The translations under genes were made by a program, and so were the position numbers. A stretch of 42,337 nt of DNA, taken from the NCBI RefSeq assembly GCF_023634765.1, contig NZ_JAMLFX010000001.1, forward strand, positions 459,427 to 501,763, in the 5' to 3' direction. The notes under the pieces were generated by a model. That model searched no databases and had not been told where the DNA came from. It saw only the letters and a list, made by a program, of their open reading frames with translations. The DNA is from Pseudomonas sp. AKS31. Its GTDB lineage: Bacteria > Pseudomonadota > Gammaproteobacteria > Pseudomonadales > Pseudomonadaceae. Positions 26,491-34,779 of this stretch are shown in pieces; the first letter of the stretch is position 1; each line of letters starts with the position of its first letter.

Positions 26491-26571
26491 AGCAAAAGAT
26501 CGCAGCCTTCGGCAGCTCCTACATTGGATCGGCGTACTCACTGTAGGAGCTGCCGAAGGCTGCGATCTTTT
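26491..26571. repeat. REP-type inverted pair (class TGTAGGAGCTGCCGAAGG)
   Basis: AGCAAAAGATCGCAGCCTTC..CTCCTACA faces CTGTAGGAGCTGCCGAAGGC..ATCTTTT. Arms are separated by about 20 bp, with AAAGATC ends outward. It lies between the divergent BMP and chaA genes. Confidence 0.9.
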
Positions 26572-26620
26572 CGGCGCCGGAACCAACGCAGTGCAACTCG
26601 GCGAATTCACGCCATCGGCT

Positions 26621-26656
26621 GGTGCGCTAAGGTGTAACGAAACGTTAGCGCCGCAC
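26621..26656. promoter_or_regulatory. Nested palindrome upstream of the chaA-like gene
   Basis: A perfect inner dyad TAACG-AAA-CGTTA (26635-26647) lies within a wider dyad GCGCTAA..TTAGCGC (26624-26651), with further pairing GGTGC/GCACC outside. It sits 44-79 bp before the start codon. Shape and size fit a dimeric repressor operator, for example TetR or similar. It has no T-tract, so it is not a terminator. Confidence 0.45.
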
Positions 26657-26699
26657 CGCAGTCAGTAGCTCATTCGCACTCTTCGGTAAAAGGCCCGCC

Positions 26700-27791
26700 A
26701 TGTTCACAATCCTCAAGCAAGAAAGCTTTCTGCTGCTGGCAGTCATCGCCGCGTGCGTCGCCTATCCGCTGGAACACTGGATGCTGCACAGCGGCCAGAT
26801 CGTCGCGCTGACTGCCGGTCTGGTGCTGATCGCCTTCATCGTCGCCGCGTCGATGCGCGTCGCTCATCACGCCGAATTGCTCGCCGAAAAGGTCGGCGAC
26901 CCTTACGGCACGATGATCCTCACACTGGCCGCCGTGCTGGTGGAGGTGGTGATTCTGGCGATCATGATGAGCAACGAAGCGTCGCCCACGCTGGTGCGCG
27001 ACACGATCTATTCCGCCGTGATGCTCGACATCAACGGCATCCTCGGCCTCGCCGCGCTGATGGGCGGGATCAAGCACGGCGAACAGTCGTACAACGACGA
27101 TTCGGCGCGCAGTTACAGCGTGATGATCCTCACCGCCATGGGCGTGTCGATGGTGGTGCCGGAGTTTATTCCCGAGGCCAACTGGAAGATTTATTCGGCG
27201 TTCACCATCGGCGCGATGGTGTTGCTGTATGCGCTGTTCCTGCGCATGCAGGTCGGCCCGCACAGTTACTTTTTCAGCTACAGCTACCCGGACAAACGCC
27301 GCAAGAAAGAACCGCAGGACGCTCAGGCAAAAGCACCGAGCATCGGTCTGTCGATCGGCATTCTGGTGTTTGGCATTGTGGTGATCGGCGCACTGGCCGA
27401 AGTGATGTCGAAGACCCTCGATCTGGGCCTGGAAGGTACGGGCGCGCCGCCGGTGATTACGGCGATTCTGGTGGCGGCAATTTCTGCAGCGCCGGAGATT
27501 CTTACCGCATTACGCGCGGCACTGGCCAACCGCATGCAGTCGGTGGTCAACATTGCGATGGGCGCGTCATTGTCGACGGTGATTCTGACGGTGCCGGTGA
27601 TGGAGGCGATGGCGCTGTACACCGGCCAGCCGTTTCAGATGGCGATGACACCGGTGCAGACGGTGATGATCTTCATCACGCTGATCGTTAGCGCGATCAA
27701 CTTGAATGACGGCGAGACCAATGCCATCGAAGGCATGACGCACTTTGTGCTGTTTGCGACGTTCATCATGTTGTCCCTGCTCGGCCTTTAA
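26700..27791 (+). CDS. chaA: ChaA-like calcium/sodium:proton antiporter
   Basis: 363 residues and about 11 membrane segments in two repeats. The first alpha-repeat is AEKVGDPYGTMILTLAAVLVE with HAELLA just before, matching E. coli ChaA (HADVLAHRLGEPYG). The second is SAAPEILTALRAALANRMQS followed by NIAMGASLSTVILTVPV. The acidic cytosolic stretch of E. coli ChaA is replaced by a basic loop (KRRKKEPQDAQAK), which may alter ion sensing. Likely exports Ca2+ or Na+ in exchange for protons. The ribosome site is weak (AAAAGG). It is preceded by a palindromic operator candidate. Confidence 0.88.
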   Translation: MFTILKQESFLLLAVIAACVAYPLEHWMLHSGQIVALTAGLVLIAFIVAASMRVAHHAELLAEKVGDPYGTMILTLAAVLVEVVILAIMMSNEASPTLVRDTIYSAVMLDINGILGLAALMGGIKHGEQSYNDDSARSYSVMILTAMGVSMVVPEFIPEANWKIYSAFTIGAMVLLYALFLRMQVGPHSYFFSYSYPDKRRKKEPQDAQAKAPSIGLSIGILVFGIVVIGALAEVMSKTLDLGLEGTGAPPVITAILVAAISAAPEILTALRAALANRMQSVVNIAMGASLSTVILTVPVMEAMALYTGQPFQMAMTPVQTVMIFITLIVSAINLNDGETNAIEGMTHFVLFATFIMLSLLGL

Positions 27792-27805
27792 GCTCAGCCG
27801 AACCC

Positions 27806-27893
27806 CCTGTAGGAGCTGCCGAAGGCTGCGATCTGTTGATCTTGCTTCTAGAAAAACAGATCAAAAGATCGCAGCCTTCGGCAGCTCCTACAG
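27806..27893. repeat. REP-type inverted pair, opposite layout
   Basis: CTGTAGGAGCTGCCGAAGGC..GATCTGTTGATC faces GATCAAAAGATCGCAGCCTT..CTCCTACAG. Here the GATCTTTTG ends face inward, the reverse of the pairs at 15573 and 26491. It fills the gap between the convergent chaA and deaminase genes and could form a bidirectional terminator-like hairpin. Confidence 0.9.
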
Positions 27894-27908
27894 AGGTCTG
27901 TCGTTGTA

Positions 27909-29267
27909 TCAGGTACCGGCGATCAGCTGGCGCGCCGCTTGACTGTGATCGGCGATCAGGCCTTTCAGGTCAAGGCCTTCAACCTGGCCGTCCACCACGC
28001 GCCACTTGCCACCAATCATCACCCGATCCGCCCGATCAGCACCGCACAACAGCAGCGCCGAAATCGGATCATGGCTACCCGAAAAACGCAGCTCATCCAG
28101 CTTGAACAACGCCAGATCCGCCTGCTTGCCCACCGCAATCTCACCAATATCGGTACGCCCCAACAAACTCGCCGAACCCTTGGTCGCCCAGCCCAGTACG
28201 CGTTCCGGGGTGATCTTCTCGGCGCCGTAACGCAGGCGCTGGATATACAGCGCCTGACGCGCTTCGAGAATCATGTTCGAGGCATCGTTGGACGCCGAAC
28301 CGTCCACGCCCAGACCAAACAGCGCACCCGCGTCAGTCAGATCGATACTCGGGCAGATGCCCGAGGCCAGGCGCATGTTGGAACTCGGGCAATGGCAGAT
28401 ACCGGTACCCGCCTGACCGAGACGGGCGATTTCGTCCGGGTTGAAGTGGATGCCGTGGGCCAGCCAGGTGCGCGGGCCGAGCCAGCCGACGCTGTCGAGA
28501 TAATCGACGGTGCGCAGGCCGAAACGCTGCAGGCAGAAATCTTCTTCATCGAGGGTCTCAGCCAAGTGCGTGTGCAGACGCACGTCGAGCTTGTTCGCCA
28601 GCTCAGCACTGGCCGACATGATTTCCGGGGTTACCGAGAACGGCGAGCACGGCGCCAGGGCGATCTGGATCTGCGCGCCATCGCCACGCTCGTGGTACTC
28701 GTGAATCAGGCGCTGACTGTCGTCGAGAATCACCTGGCCTTCCTGTACGGTTTGCTGCGGTGGCAGGCCGCCGTCCTTCTCGCCGAGGCTCATCGAACCA
28801 CGGGTCAGCATGGCGCGCATGCCCAGCTCCCGCACGCTTTCGACTTGCACGTCGATAGCGTTTTCCAGGCCATCCGGGAACAGGTAGTGGTGGTCGGCCG
28901 CAGTGGTGCAACCCGACAACAGCAGCTCGGCCAAAGCGACTTTGCTGGCGAGCGCGAGTTTTTCCGGCGTCAGGCGCGCCCACACCGGGTACAGGGTTTT
29001 CAGCCACGGGAACAACGGCTGATTGACCACCGGCGCCCAGGCGCGGGTCAGGGTTTGATAGAAGTGATGGTGAGTGTTGATCAGGCCCGGCAGGATCACA
29101 TGCTCGCGGGCATCGAACACTGCATTGCACGGTGCCGACGGCTGTTGGCCGGCCGCGAGGACTTCGACGATGACACCGTCTTGCACAACAAGACCGCCAC
29201 GGGCGTCGAGCTCGTTGGAGGTGAAAATGGCGAGGGGATTTTTTAACCAGGTACGGGTCGCGGGCAT
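27909..29267 (-). CDS. 8-oxoguanine deaminase (amidohydrolase)
   Basis: 452 residues from the ATG at 29267 with GAGGAG 10 nt upstream; the longer frame is not needed. It has the metal-dependent amidohydrolase pattern: GLINTHHHFYQTLTRAW (first His pair), HTHLAETLDEEDF, WLAHGIHF and GLGVDGSASND (metal Asp). NTHHHFYQ and the HLAETLDEE segment are those I associate with the P. aeruginosa PA0142 enzyme, which converts 8-oxoguanine to uric acid and also acts on isocytosine. This removes oxidised guanine. It stands beside other purine genes but is transcribed singly, flanked by repeat pairs on both sides. Confidence 0.9.
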   Translation of the reverse strand: MPATRTWLKNPLAIFTSNELDARGGLVVQDGVIVEVLAAGQQPSAPCNAVFDAREHVILPGLINTHHHFYQTLTRAWAPVVNQPLFPWLKTLYPVWARLTPEKLALASKVALAELLLSGCTTAADHHYLFPDGLENAIDVQVESVRELGMRAMLTRGSMSLGEKDGGLPPQQTVQEGQVILDDSQRLIHEYHERGDGAQIQIALAPCSPFSVTPEIMSASAELANKLDVRLHTHLAETLDEEDFCLQRFGLRTVDYLDSVGWLGPRTWLAHGIHFNPDEIARLGQAGTGICHCPSSNMRLASGICPSIDLTDAGALFGLGVDGSASNDASNMILEARQALYIQRLRYGAEKITPERVLGWATKGSASLLGRTDIGEIAVGKQADLALFKLDELRFSGSHDPISALLLCGADRADRVMIGGKWRVVDGQVEGLDLKGLIADHSQAARQLIAGT

Positions 29268-29424
29268 GTTGCCGGCTCCTCTGAAAATAGGGTTCAGGGT
29301 TGCCAGCTCAGTGATGCCCTGTCTGCTGATCCAGGGTCGCCGCGGGGACGAGGTGCGCAGTTTCAAACAAAACGCTGCATCGGGCAAGCCCAACCCGACC
29401 GGACAACAACGCCCAAATACACAA

Positions 29425-29510
29425 CCCCTGTAGGAGCTGCCGAAGGCTGCGATCTTTTGATTTTGTTTTTAAGAGCAAAAGATCGCAGCCTTCGGCAGCT
29501 CCTACAGGGG
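29425..29510. repeat. REP-type inverted pair, inward layout
   Basis: CCCCTGTAGGAGCTGCCGAA..GATCTTTTGATTTTG faces AAGAGCAAAAGATCGCAGCC..CTCCTACAGGGG. The arms are perfect over about 35 bp, with a short T-rich centre. It follows the SDR gene stop by about 10 bp and may serve as its 3' end. Confidence 0.9.
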
Positions 29511-29519
29511 GAGGCGGGG

Positions 29520-30203
29520 TTACCAGGGAATGGTTTCACCCTTGTAGTTGATGAAGTGATGCCCACCCTTGCCGGTGTACGCATTCACCTGATCAACCAG
29601 CCCACGGGTGCTGGTGTCCACGTCTAGATCAGCACCTTCACCGCCCATATCGGTCTTCACCCAACCCGGATGCAGCGACAACACCGTCATCTTCTGCTCG
29701 CCCAATTGCGTGACAAAACTGTTGGTCATCGAATTCAGCGCAGCCTTGCTCGCCTTGTACAGCGCCAGTTCCGGCGCGTCCGGCACGGTCACGCTGCCCA
29801 GCCCGGAACTCATGAACGCCAGCACACCGCTGCCGTCACGAATCTGTCCGGCAAAACGCTGAGCCAGATTGATCGGCGCCACCGCGTTAGTGAAAAACAG
29901 CTGACCGACTTCGGCGAGCGTCGCGCCGCCCGGGGTCTGATCTGCCGGGCCTTTGACCCCGGCGTTGACGAACAGCAGGTCAAACATTTCGCCCTTGAGC
30001 TGCTGACTCAGGGCGATCACCGCTTGCTGGTCGTCCATGTCGAGCTTCTCGATCCGCACCTTGCCCAGCGCTTGCAGCGCCTCGGCGTTTTGCGGATTGC
30101 GCACGGTGGCGGTGACTTGCCAGCCGTCGGCCAGCAGGGTTTTCACCAGACCGAGGCCCAGGCCCCGGGAGGCGCCGATGATCAGTGCGTTTTTTGCAGA
30201 CAT
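29520..30203 (-). CDS. Short-chain dehydrogenase/reductase
   Basis: 227 residues. Cofactor site GASRGLG (10-16), NAG in FVNAGVKGP, catalytic Ser in FMSSGLGS and YKASK. After that come NSFVTQLGEQKMTVLSLHPG and WVKTDMGGEGAD. It belongs to the carbonyl-reductase-like (sniffer/CsgA) SDR group. The substrate is unknown. AGGAAG precedes the ATG. It lies 25 bp after the MerR-type gene on the same strand, so the regulator and reductase form one operon. Confidence 0.92.
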   Translation of the reverse strand: MSAKNALIIGASRGLGLGLVKTLLADGWQVTATVRNPQNAEALQALGKVRIEKLDMDDQQAVIALSQQLKGEMFDLLFVNAGVKGPADQTPGGATLAEVGQLFFTNAVAPINLAQRFAGQIRDGSGVLAFMSSGLGSVTVPDAPELALYKASKAALNSMTNSFVTQLGEQKMTVLSLHPGWVKTDMGGEGADLDVDTSTRGLVDQVNAYTGKGGHHFINYKGETIPW

Positions 30204-30228
30204 GATGGGCTTCCTTGATGAATGAGGA

Positions 30229-30579
30229 TCACGGATTCAATGGACAGGCCTGACCGAGGCGAAGTTGCAACTCCTGCCGCAGCGTGTCGAGTTCGCGCAT
30301 ACGGGTTTCGATCAGTTGCAGCTTGTCGCGCAGCAACTGCGCCACGGCGTTGTCCGGTTTGGGGGCGTTCCACAGCGCGGCAACGCTGTCACTGATTTCG
30401 CCGAGGGTAAATCCCAGGCGTTGCGCCGTTTTGATGTAGAGCACCAGTTGCACCATCTCCGGCGGATAGTCGCGATAACCGTTGGCACTGCGTTGCGCCG
30501 CAATCAACCCGCGCTGCTCGTAGAAGCGCAGAGTGTCACGGCTGACGGCGCAGGCCTGGGCTAATTCACCGATGCGCAT
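30229..30579 (-). CDS. MerR-family transcriptional regulator
   Basis: 116 residues from the ATG at 30579 (a TTG 12 nt upstream is less likely). The N-terminal HTH is MRIGELAQACAVSRDTLRFY followed by YEQRGLIAAQRSANGYRDYP. The C-terminal part is a short coiled helix ending RLGQACPLNP with a single Cys. The Cys pairs of metal sensors are absent, so it likely senses an organic compound or redox stress. It is first in an operon with the SDR and divergent from a small membrane protein. A clear MerR-type dyad lies between. Confidence 0.9.
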   Translation of the reverse strand: MRIGELAQACAVSRDTLRFYEQRGLIAAQRSANGYRDYPPEMVQLVLYIKTAQRLGFTLGEISDSVAALWNAPKPDNAVAQLLRDKLQLIETRMRELDTLRQELQLRLGQACPLNP

Positions 30580-30599
30580 AATGTTTCTCAAAAGGTCTA

Positions 30600-30630
30600 T
30601 TGACCCTGGAGCATACTCCAGGCTTTACCG
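30600..30630. promoter_or_regulatory. MerR-type operator between the MerR-SDR operon and a divergent membrane-protein gene
   Basis: Perfect dyad CCTGGAG-CATA-CTCCAGG at 30605-30622. On the plus strand TTGACC (-35) overlaps its left edge, and the 19-bp spacing expected for MerR activators leads to TTACCG, a poor -10. It lies about 20 bp upstream of the merR start, so it can serve both directions. Confidence 0.75.
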
Positions 30631-30659
30631 TGGTTGCTCCTCAAATTTCTGGAGCATGG

Positions 30660-31097
30660 ATGATGTGGACTTCAACGCAATATCGCAATGTGGTGCTTGG
30701 CAGTGCCTGGTATGACCTGATCGTCACGGTGGCGTTTGCAACGCCGTGGAGTTTTGCCGCTTTGCATGGATTTTTGAGCGCACTGAATTTGCCCGGCGAG
30801 CTGCCGGCGTTTCAGCCTATGCATATGTTGATGGCGAATCTGCTGGGTTCGGTGGTGTGCGTTTGGGCGGTGCTGCGGATTCGCGATCCGCAGGCGCTTT
30901 ATGGACGGTATGACGCGGTGGGGCGGTTTCTGTTTGCGGCTTGGCAAGCGTATGCCTTGTTGCATGGCGGCAGTTCGATTCTGATTGTTTTCCTGGTCTT
31001 CGAACTGGCGTGGGGCATTGCTCAGGTGTTGCCTGTCAGGGCCTCATCGCTGGCAAGCCAGCTCCCACAGTGTTCGTGTCGTGCACAAAATTTGTGA
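30660..31097 (+). CDS. Small membrane protein with a repeat-derived C-terminus
   Basis: 145 residues from the ATG at 30660 (GGAG 5 nt upstream; a second ATG follows directly). There are four predicted membrane segments: WYDLIVTVAFATPWSFAALH, MLMANLLGSVVCVWAVLRI, FLFAAWQAYALLHGG, and SSILIVFLVFELAWGIAQVL. It resembles small DoxX-like or uncharacterised membrane proteins. The last 20 or so residues (ASSLASQLPQCSCRAQNL) are encoded by the REP-type repeat at 31041, so the original C-terminus probably ended near residue 127. It is divergent from the MerR-SDR operon and shares its operator. Confidence 0.7.
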   Translation: MMWTSTQYRNVVLGSAWYDLIVTVAFATPWSFAALHGFLSALNLPGELPAFQPMHMLMANLLGSVVCVWAVLRIRDPQALYGRYDAVGRFLFAAWQAYALLHGGSSILIVFLVFELAWGIAQVLPVRASSLASQLPQCSCRAQNL

Positions 31098-31140
31098 TCA
31101 TCACTGAACCTGTGGGAGCTGGCTTGCCAGCGATGGGGCC
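31041..31140. repeat. REP-type inverted pair overlapping the 3' end of a gene
   Basis: GCCTCATCGCTGGCAAGCCA..CTCCCACAG faces CCTGTGGGAGCTGGCTTGCC..AGCGATGGGGCC. The left arm lies inside the open frame of the small membrane protein, the right arm in the gap before the ABC permease stop at 31156. Confidence 0.9.
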
Positions 31141-31155
31141 ATTGAAATCAACGCA

Positions 31156-32082
31156 CTAATGCCCCGCCTGCCAAGGCTGCCCCAGCGAAACCGGCGCATA
31201 CAATCTTGTGCGCAACGCATCCCGCGATAACAACACCAGCACGACAATCGTCGCCACGTACGGCAGCATCGCCAGCAGGCTCGACGGAATCGCCAGCCCC
31301 AACCCCTGCGCCACCAGGTGCAGGATGCTGGCGAGGCCAAACAAGTAAGCCCCAAGCAACAAGCGCCACACTCGCCAACTGGCGAACACCACCAGCGCCA
31401 GCGCGATCCAGCCGCGCCCGGCGGTCATGTTTTCCGCCCACATCGGTGTGTACGCCAGCGACAGATAAGCCCCGGCCAACCCGGCCATCGCCCCGCCAAA
31501 CAGCACTGCCAGCGTGCGCACGGTCAACACCGGCAAACCCATCGCACTGGCCGCGTCCGGGTTCTCGCCGACCGCTTGAATGATCAGCCCGACACGACTT
31601 TTGATGATCACCCACGCCACCAGCGCAAACAGCGCGAACGACAGGTACACCAGCAGATCCTGGGCAAACAGCATCCGCCCGATCAGCGGAATTTCACTCA
31701 GATAAGGAATCGCCAACGGCTCAAACCCGGCCAGTGGTTTTCCGACCCAAGCCGCGCCGACAAAGGTCGACAGCCCGACACCAAAAATCGTCAGCGCCAA
31801 CCCGGTCGCCACCTGATTGGCGTTGAACACCAACGCCACCAGCGCAAACAGCGACGACAACAACATCCCGGCCAGCATCGCCAGCAACACGCCAAGCCAC
31901 AGGTTGCCGCTGTTGAGCGCGACGATAAAACCGATCACCGCACCAAACAGCATCATCCCTTCCTGCCCGAGATTGAGCACGCCGCTCTTCTCGCAGATCA
32001 ACTCCCCCAGCGCCACCAGCAGCAACGGCGTGCCGCAACGCACCATGGCGTAGAAAATATTGCTCAACAGATCGATATCCAT
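31156..32082 (-). CDS. ABC transporter permease, BMP/nucleoside type (second permease)
   Basis: 308 residues. The ATG overlaps the upstream permease stop (TGATG), indicating coupling. The sequence contains ALGELICEKSGVLNLGQEGM, the signature loop of the RbsC/YufQ-type permeases, and about 8-9 membrane segments. With the permease and ATPase upstream it forms the inner-membrane part of a purine/nucleoside importer. The gene ends beside a repeat pair. Confidence 0.93.
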   Translation of the reverse strand: MDIDLLSNIFYAMVRCGTPLLLVALGELICEKSGVLNLGQEGMMLFGAVIGFIVALNSGNLWLGVLLAMLAGMLLSSLFALVALVFNANQVATGLALTIFGVGLSTFVGAAWVGKPLAGFEPLAIPYLSEIPLIGRMLFAQDLLVYLSFALFALVAWVIIKSRVGLIIQAVGENPDAASAMGLPVLTVRTLAVLFGGAMAGLAGAYLSLAYTPMWAENMTAGRGWIALALVVFASWRVWRLLLGAYLFGLASILHLVAQGLGLAIPSSLLAMLPYVATIVVLVLLSRDALRTRLYAPVSLGQPWQAGH

Positions 32083-33188
32083 CACAGCGCTCCGGCGGTT
32101 ACGGCAGTGGTCGAAGTGCGCTTCACCCAACGCAGGTTCAGGCGAGGCCGATAGAGGATCAGCACGTCACAGGCGAGCAGGAAAAACAGCATCATTCCCT
32201 GAAACAACTGGGTGATCGCTTGCGGCAGATTCAGGCTCATTTGCGCGCTCTCGCCACCGATGTACAGCAACGCCATCAGCAGGCTGGAGAACAGAATCCC
32301 GAGCGGATTCAGTCGCCCAAGAAACGCCACGGTGATTGCCGCATAGCCGTAACCCGGTGACACCTGCGGCACCAACTGGCCAATCGGCCCGGTGACTTCG
32401 CAGACGCCGGCCAGCCCCGCGAGCCCGCCGCTGATCAACAGCGCCAGCCAGATTAAACGCTTCTCGCGAAAGCCGACAAACCCCGCCGCACGCTTGTCCA
32501 GCCCAAGCACTTTGATCTGGAACCCGACAAAGCTTTTCTGCAACAACACCCACACCGCGACCAGTGCGAGCAGGGCGAAATACACCCCGGCATGCACGCG
32601 GCCATCCTCCATCAACAACGGCAAGCGGCTGGCGTCGCCGAACATCGCCGACTCGGGAAAGTTGAACCCGGCGGGATCCTTCAGCGGGCCGTGCACGCAG
32701 AACAGCAACAGGTTCAGGGCGATGTAATTGAGCATGATGCTGGTGAGGATTTCGTTGGCATTGAAGCGCGTGCGCAACCACGCCGTCAGCCCGGCCCACG
32801 CGGCGCCAGCGACAGTGCCGGTGAGCAGGATCAGCACCAGCGCCCAACGGCTTTGCATATCGATAATGTTTACCGCCAAGGCACTGCCGGCGAGGGCGCC
32901 GAGGAGCAGTTGGCCTTCGGCGCCGATGTTCCAGATTCGCGCCTGATACGCCACCGCCAGACCGAGTGCGCAGAGCAGAATCGGCAGCGCCTTGACCAAC
33001 AATTCTGAGACGCCATACACATCGCTGACCGGTGCGATCAGCAGCGTGTGCAAAGTTTGCAGCGGGTCATGCCCGAGGGCGATGAACAGCAGCGAGCCGC
33101 AGCCAAGCGTCAGCGCCGCTGCCAACAACGGCGAGCACCAGAGCATCAGGCGCGATTGCTGGCCACGGGGTTCGAGGGAAAGCAGCAT
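32082..33188 (-). CDS. ABC transporter permease, BMP/nucleoside type (first permease)
   Basis: 368 residues from the ATG at 33188, 13 nt after the ATPase stop, with ACGGAG upstream. The longer frame overlaps the ATPase gene and is rejected. It has about 9-10 membrane segments, the signature ARIWNIGAEGQLLLGALAGS, and NEILTSIMLNYIALNLL, typical of YufP-type permeases. Its stop overlaps the next permease start. Confidence 0.93.
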   Translation of the reverse strand: MLLSLEPRGQQSRLMLWCSPLLAAALTLGCGSLLFIALGHDPLQTLHTLLIAPVSDVYGVSELLVKALPILLCALGLAVAYQARIWNIGAEGQLLLGALAGSALAVNIIDMQSRWALVLILLTGTVAGAAWAGLTAWLRTRFNANEILTSIMLNYIALNLLLFCVHGPLKDPAGFNFPESAMFGDASRLPLLMEDGRVHAGVYFALLALVAVWVLLQKSFVGFQIKVLGLDKRAAGFVGFREKRLIWLALLISGGLAGLAGVCEVTGPIGQLVPQVSPGYGYAAITVAFLGRLNPLGILFSSLLMALLYIGGESAQMSLNLPQAITQLFQGMMLFFLLACDVLILYRPRLNLRWVKRTSTTAVTAGAL

Positions 33189-33201
33189 GTGTATAACTCC
33201 G

Positions 33202-34749
33202 TTAAACCGTGGCGGCTGAAGGGGCGTGGTCGAACTGGCCGGCCATCCAGCCGCCAACGTCGCTGAGTTGGGTATCGGTGGTGTTGTGCAGCGCCGACAT
33301 ACGTCCACCGCACAGCGCGCCGAGGCGGTCGCTAATCTGGAACAGCTCATCGAGGTCTTCGGAAATCACCAGAATCGCCGCGCCGGCATCGCGCAACGCG
33401 ATCAACGCACGGTGAATGGTTGCGGCGGCGCCGACGTCGACGCCCCAGGTCGGGTGCGCGGCGATCAGCAGTTTCGGTTGCTGAAGGATTTCCCGGCCGA
33501 GGATGAATTTCTGCAAATTGCCGCCGGACAGACTGCGCGCGGCGGTTTGCGTGTCCGGAGTTTTCACGCCGAAGCGTTGAATGATCTGTTGGGCGAGGGC
33601 TTCGACTTTGCCGCGAACGATCAAACCGTTGCTGATCAGGCCTTGCTGGAACGCGGTGAGGAGGGCGTTGTCAGCCAGACTCAACTCCGGCACCGCGCCG
33701 TGACCGAGGCGTTCGGCGGGGACGAACGCCAAGCCCAGTTTGCGCCGGGCATCCGGGCGCAAGTCGGCAACGTTCTGCGCCGCGAAGCGAATGGTCGCGG
33801 CCTCAGCGCGCGGCAAGGTGTGTTCGCCACTGAGCAGAGCGAGCAACTCATCCTGACCATTGCCCGCGACCCCGGCGATGCCGACGATTTCACCGCTGCG
33901 CACTTGCACATCAATGTCAGTCAGCGAGCAGCCGAACGGATCCGGGTTGTGCCAACTCAAGCCCTTCACCTGCAAAAACGCCGCGCCGCCGCTGACCTTC
34001 GGATAATCACCAATCAACGCTGCCGCTTCGCCAACCATCAACTGCGCCAATTGTTGATCCGAGCATTCGGCCGGCACGCAATGCCCGGCCACGCGCCCGC
34101 CGCGTAATACCGTGGCGCTGTGACACAACGCGCGTACTTCAGCGAGTTTGTGGCTGATAAACAGAATGCTGCAGCCCTCGGCGGCGAGGCGGCGCAGGGT
34201 GATGAACAATTCATCGGCCTCTTGCGGCGTCAGCACCGAAGTCGGTTCATCGAGAATCAGTAAGCGAATGTCCTGCATCAGGCAGCGAACGATCTCCACC
34301 CGTTGCCGTTCGCCGATCGACAGGCTGTGGACAAGTCGCTCCGGCTCCAGCGCCATGCCGTAACGGCGTGAGACTTCACGAATCTTCGGCTCCAGTTGTT
34401 TCGGCGTGCCGGCTGCGGCGCCCATCGCCAAGGCAATGTTCTGCGCCACGCTGAGGGTCTCGAACAGCGAGAAATGCTGGAACACCATGCCGATCCCCAA
34501 CTGCCGCGCCTGGGCCGGGTTGCGGATATTCACCGGCTGACCTTGCCAGAGCATCTCGCCGGAATCGGCTTGGGTGACGCCGTAGATAATCTTCATCAAG
34601 GTGCTTTTGCCGGCACCGTTTTCACCGAGCAGGGCATGGATTTCCCCTGGCGCAATGCTCAGGTCAATGGCGTCATTGGCCAGACAACCGGGGTAGCGTT
34701 TGCTGATATGGCGCAATTGCAGGCGCGGGATGGAAGTGGCGATTGGCAT
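33202..34749 (-). CDS. ABC transporter ATP-binding protein, double-domain BMP type
   Basis: 515 residues, two fused ATPase domains. Domain 1 is intact: Walker A GENGAGKST (42-50), signature LSIGERQRVE, Walker B LLILDEPTSVLTP. Domain 2 is degenerate, as in RbsA/YufO proteins: the P-loop is GVAGNGQDE without the GKS, the signature LSGGNLQK is kept, and Walker B reads LLIAAHPTWGVDVG, lacking the Asp-Glu. The first domain thus carries hydrolysis. First gene of the operon; the matching binding protein lies at 25350-26423. Upstream is a 609-bp region with DnaA-box-like sites, the nearest one 31 nt before the ATG. Confidence 0.95.
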   Translation of the reverse strand: MPIATSIPRLQLRHISKRYPGCLANDAIDLSIAPGEIHALLGENGAGKSTLMKIIYGVTQADSGEMLWQGQPVNIRNPAQARQLGIGMVFQHFSLFETLSVAQNIALAMGAAAGTPKQLEPKIREVSRRYGMALEPERLVHSLSIGERQRVEIVRCLMQDIRLLILDEPTSVLTPQEADELFITLRRLAAEGCSILFISHKLAEVRALCHSATVLRGGRVAGHCVPAECSDQQLAQLMVGEAAALIGDYPKVSGGAAFLQVKGLSWHNPDPFGCSLTDIDVQVRSGEIVGIAGVAGNGQDELLALLSGEHTLPRAEAATIRFAAQNVADLRPDARRKLGLAFVPAERLGHGAVPELSLADNALLTAFQQGLISNGLIVRGKVEALAQQIIQRFGVKTPDTQTAARSLSGGNLQKFILGREILQQPKLLIAAHPTWGVDVGAAATIHRALIALRDAGAAILVISEDLDELFQISDRLGALCGGRMSALHNTTDTQLSDVGGWMAGQFDHAPSAATV

Positions 34750-34779
34750 GACAGGCTCGACTTGCTTTGGAGTTGTGCC

